Positions 62,038 to 64,000 of a stretch of 64,000 nt of DNA are shown here, piece after piece. Made by a program: the position numbers and the translations under genes. The stretch's first letter is position 1. Every line of letters begins with the position of its first letter. The notes under the pieces are model-generated. The model was given only the letters and a program-made list of their open reading frames with translations, made no database searches and had not been told where the DNA came from. This DNA comes from Chloroflexota bacterium (GTDB taxonomy: Bacteria > Chloroflexota > Chloroflexia > Thermomicrobiales > UBA6265): assembly GCA_023423795.1 (NCBI GenBank), contig JAFAEX010000098.1, positions 1 through 64,000 of the forward strand, in the 5' to 3' direction.

Positions 62038-63065
62038 GCGGCCGGCGGGAACGACCGCAGGTGAAGATCGCCGCACCAGCGGCGGCCAGCGCCCCGATCC
62101 GGCTGGACCGGCTCGTCAACCCATACGGCGCGTCGCCGTTGGTGGCGGAATCGCTGGCGGCAGCCGACGACCTCCACCGCGACCCGGACCGGCTGCTGCC
62201 CGTGCTGCACCGGCGGCTCGCCGCGCAGTCGGGCGTGCCGGCCGGCTGGGTGCGGCCGGCGAACGGGATCGACGAGGTCATCAACGCGGCGATCGCCGGG
62301 GCGGGCGAAGGTCCGCTGGTGGTCTTCCCGCCGGGGAACGATCCGGCGGGGGAGCAACCATCGGCTGGCCGGGAACGGATCGATGTCTGGCGCAGTCAGG
62401 CCTTCCTGCCGGCGCTGGACCCGGAAACGGCCGCCGAGTTGCCGCGCGACGGTATCGCGGTCCTCACGTCGCCGCACGACCCGTCCGGCGCGCTGCTGCC
62501 GGTGCAGGACGCGGTGCGGTTGGCGCGGTCGTGCAAATGGGTGTTCATCGACGAGCGCTGCGGCGGTTTCGGCCCGCGCTCGTTCTCCCGCCTCGCCCGC
62601 GAGTTCGACAACGTGGTGGTGTTCCAGACGCTGGAAACGTGGGCGGGGTTGTCGGCCTTCCCGGTTGGCTGGGCGGTTGGGTCGCCGCGCGCGCTGGACC
62701 GCATCTTTGCGGACTCCGTGCGCCCCGTTTCGGCCGGGGCAGCGGTGGCGGCGCTGGCGACGCTCGACGACATGCCCGGGGTGCTGGCGAACGTGCGCCG
62801 TGTGCGCGACGAGCGCTCCCGGTTGTTCCGCATGCTGCGAAAACTGAACATGGTCCAGCCGATGCCGTCGTGGGCCGGGTTCGTGCTCGCGCGCGCCACC
62901 CGCTCGACCGGGGACGAATTGGCCGAGCAACTGCGACAGCGCGGCATCCTCGTCCTCCGGCCGTCCGGCCCGGCGCTCGAAGACGTGCTGCGAATCAGCG
63001 CCGGGCGGCCGTCGGACACCGATGCCCTGCAACGAGCGCTGGTGGAGGCCGGACTCGTCATCTGA
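62034..63065 (+). CDS. HisC-like aminotransferase homologue lacking the PLP lysine
   Basis: A 343-residue protein with the fold-type-I layout of histidinol-phosphate aminotransferase: NPYGASP at the start, SPHDPSG in place of NPNNPTG, FIDERCGGFG in place of DEAYxxF, and the C-terminal LRISAGRPSD with the substrate Arg. The cofactor segment reads QTLETWAGLSAFPVGW where HisC has TLSKAFGLAGLRLGY, so the lysine is Thr202 and the nearby phosphate Arg is Pro210. It is probably not a working transaminase. GTG overlaps the phosphoesterase stop (GTGA); a later GTG at 62061 is possible. Confidence 0.75.
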   Translation: MSGRRERPQVKIAAPAAASAPIRLDRLVNPYGASPLVAESLAAADDLHRDPDRLLPVLHRRLAAQSGVPAGWVRPANGIDEVINAAIAGAGEGPLVVFPPGNDPAGEQPSAGRERIDVWRSQAFLPALDPETAAELPRDGIAVLTSPHDPSGALLPVQDAVRLARSCKWVFIDERCGGFGPRSFSRLAREFDNVVVFQTLETWAGLSAFPVGWAVGSPRALDRIFADSVRPVSAGAAVAALATLDDMPGVLANVRRVRDERSRLFRMLRKLNMVQPMPSWAGFVLARATRSTGDELAEQLRQRGILVLRPSGPALEDVLRISAGRPSDTDALQRALVEAGLVI

Positions 63066-63143
63066 TCCCGAATCGGGGATGCCCGCCCGTCCGTCCGCGC
63101 CGGAACTGAGGCAAGATTCAGCACCCGTCCGGCATTGGCCCTT

Positions 63144-63225
63144 CGTCATCCCGAGCCTGTCGGGGGATTTCGTTTCCGCCTCGGCACATTGGACGACGAG
63201 ATCCCTCGACAGGCTCGGGATGACG
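63144..63225. repeat. Dispersed hairpin repeat R, copy 8
   Basis: Left arm CGTCATCCCGAGCCTGTCGG (one A-to-G change) and a perfect right arm ending CTCGGGATGACG. The loop is about 20 bp. It stands 88 bp before the third large element. Confidence 0.9.
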
Positions 63226-63313
63226 AGGGGCGGGCGGCCTCGGGAAAGGCGTGGCGTCATGCATGCCGCCGTTGGACCGAGCCGACGGCATGGTGCGCTC
63301 ACCTTTTCCCAGA

Positions 63314-63706
63314 ATTGTTTTGGTGTTTATTCGGTATTTGTTCGGTCGCACGCAAGCGCGTACGTACGCGGCAAATAGGGCGATTTCGGGTTTATTCGCT
63401 CCCCCCTGGCCCTCTGGAAGCTCGGCACGGCGCCCGACGAACCCGAGCAGGCTTCCCCACGCCGCGCCGGAGCGCAGCCGGTAAACGCTGGTTCCGGTCG
63501 AGGTCGGTTCGACCGGATTCGGTCGCGTCCCTGGCCGGGATAGCGCGCGCATAAGCGAGAATCGGCACGACCGATGGTCGCCCCGGCGCCGCTGCCGCGA
63601 CGCAGGGTGTGGGAGGCAGGCCGAACAAACCGGGTTTCCGCATGGATATGCGGAAACCCGGACCGCAAAAATACCGAATAAACGCCGAATCAATACCGAA
63701 TAAACT
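63314..63706. repeat. Large dispersed element E, copy 3 (inverted orientation)
   Basis: Three 11-bp units at 63314-63346 and four inverted units at 63663-63706 bound this copy. The palindrome is CGCGTACGTACGCG at 63357-63370, ten bp inside the left cluster, so the copy is reversed relative to the other two. Beside the right cluster lies a perfect 14-bp-arm hairpin (about 63629-63662, CCGGGTTTCCGCAT with loop GGAT) that corresponds to the GCGGAAAC block of the other copies. CAGGGTGTGGGAGG is also shared with copy 1. Confidence 0.85.
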
Positions 63707-63860
63707 CGGTGCCGAGGCGGCGGGTGATTGCCCACGCTCGCGGCAACGAGGCGACCCGGCGCGCTTCGCACCCAATTCCGCTGTCATCCAGAGCCGGCGC
63801 TATTTTGAAACGGGCTCTGGTCTCGTCTCCGGTGAACGAGCCCGCGACAGGAGCGGGTCA

Positions 63861-64000
63861 CTACCCCTCGCCGAGGGCGGCGCGCTGGTGGGCGAAGAGG
63901 TCGGTGAGGCCCAGTTCGGCCAGCAGGAGCAGTGAGTCGAGCGCTTCACGATTGAACGGCGCGCCCTCGGCGGTGGTCTGGATCTCGACGAACTCGCCGG
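63861..64000 (-). CDS. rph: Ribonuclease PH, 3' end only
   Basis: The last 45 or so codons of a minus-strand gene that runs off the window. The translation GEFVEIQTTAEGAPFNREAL, followed by DSLLLLAELGLTDLFAHQRA, matches the C-terminal part of RNase PH, where GEFVEVQGTAEGAPFS is strongly conserved. RNase PH trims tRNA 3' ends with phosphate. Confidence 0.85.
   Translation of the reverse strand, partial: GEFVEIQTTAEGAPFNREALDSLLLLAELGLTDLFAHQRAALGEG

Larger units (their letters stand above)
63066..63860. other. Non-coding repeat-bearing region at the right end
   Basis: About 795 bp between the convergent HisC-like gene and rph. It holds a hairpin repeat R (63144-63225) and the third large element (63314-63706). 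The last 150 bp before rph show no clear feature. Open frames here are translations of repeat units. Confidence 0.75.

Overview
ORGANISM. The window is very GC-rich bacterial DNA with dense genes on both strands, many 4-bp and 8-bp start/stop overlaps and frequent GTG starts. Gene content points to a Chloroflexota-like bacterium, perhaps close to Thermomicrobia: LLM (F420/FMN-type) oxidoreductase, DinB and SRPBCC proteins, a B12-dependent ribonucleotide reductase, a fused MoaD-MoaE, a selenocysteine formate dehydrogenase with an NrfD subunit, and CUT1 sugar transporters beside trehalose-phosphate synthase. That placement is inference; no rRNA or tRNA gene was seen. LAYOUT. 1-765 is non-coding and holds dispersed repeats. 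766-10882 carries an M1 peptidase, a JAMM (M67) peptidase, two DinB proteins, an NTF2-like protein, an LLM oxidoreductase, a fused LutB-LutA protein, a HAD hydrolase, a LysE-type exporter and an orphan family-5 solute-binding protein. 11083-17836 carries a zinc alcohol dehydrogenase, an SRPBCC protein with an unusual tail, cysteine synthase, MoaD-MoaE, a tandem GNAT and a PucR regulator. 18729-22943 has nrdJ and a flavin-binding split-barrel protein. 22980-28611 is a sugar ABC operon downstream of otsA. 28796-36308 has a zinc-ribbon protein, a two-lobed M16 peptidase, a small unknown protein, a Gfo/Idh-ThuA-amine oxidase operon and ChaB. 36491-42947 holds ispG, rseP, ald, a Xer recombinase and glyS. 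43551-48497 is the formate dehydrogenase operon, whose large subunit is read through an in-frame UGA with a bacterial SECIS-like hairpin. 48569-63065 holds mutY-coaE-ABC-F, lysA, rpoD (sigA), obgE, plsC-cmk-rluB-dacA, a metallophosphoesterase and a degenerate HisC-like protein. The right edge carries the 3' end of rph. HOW THE GENES WORK TOGETHER. Three overlapping minus-strand operons dominate: fdhA-fdhB-nrfD (formate oxidation into the membrane quinone pool), ABC-F-coaE-mutY, and dacA-rluB-cmk-plsC. The CUT1 transporter, otsA and the ThuA/Gfo operon suggest uptake and turnover of trehalose or related sugars. The molybdopterin synthase fusion supplies the cofactor that the formate dehydrogenase needs; the JAMM peptidase could process it. 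REPEATS. The most unusual signal is non-coding. Three copies (156-495, 43079-43353, 63314-63706) of a 275-393 bp element are bounded at both ends by inverted clusters of three or four helically phased 11-bp repeats (core GTTTATTCGGY). Each also carries a 14-bp GTACGTAC-centred palindrome near one cluster. Each copy lies within about 100 bp of a second repeat family, roughly 80-bp hairpins with arm TCCCGAGCCTGTCGAGGGAT, which otherwise sit at gene 3' ends, mostly between convergent genes. I do not recognise the large element.
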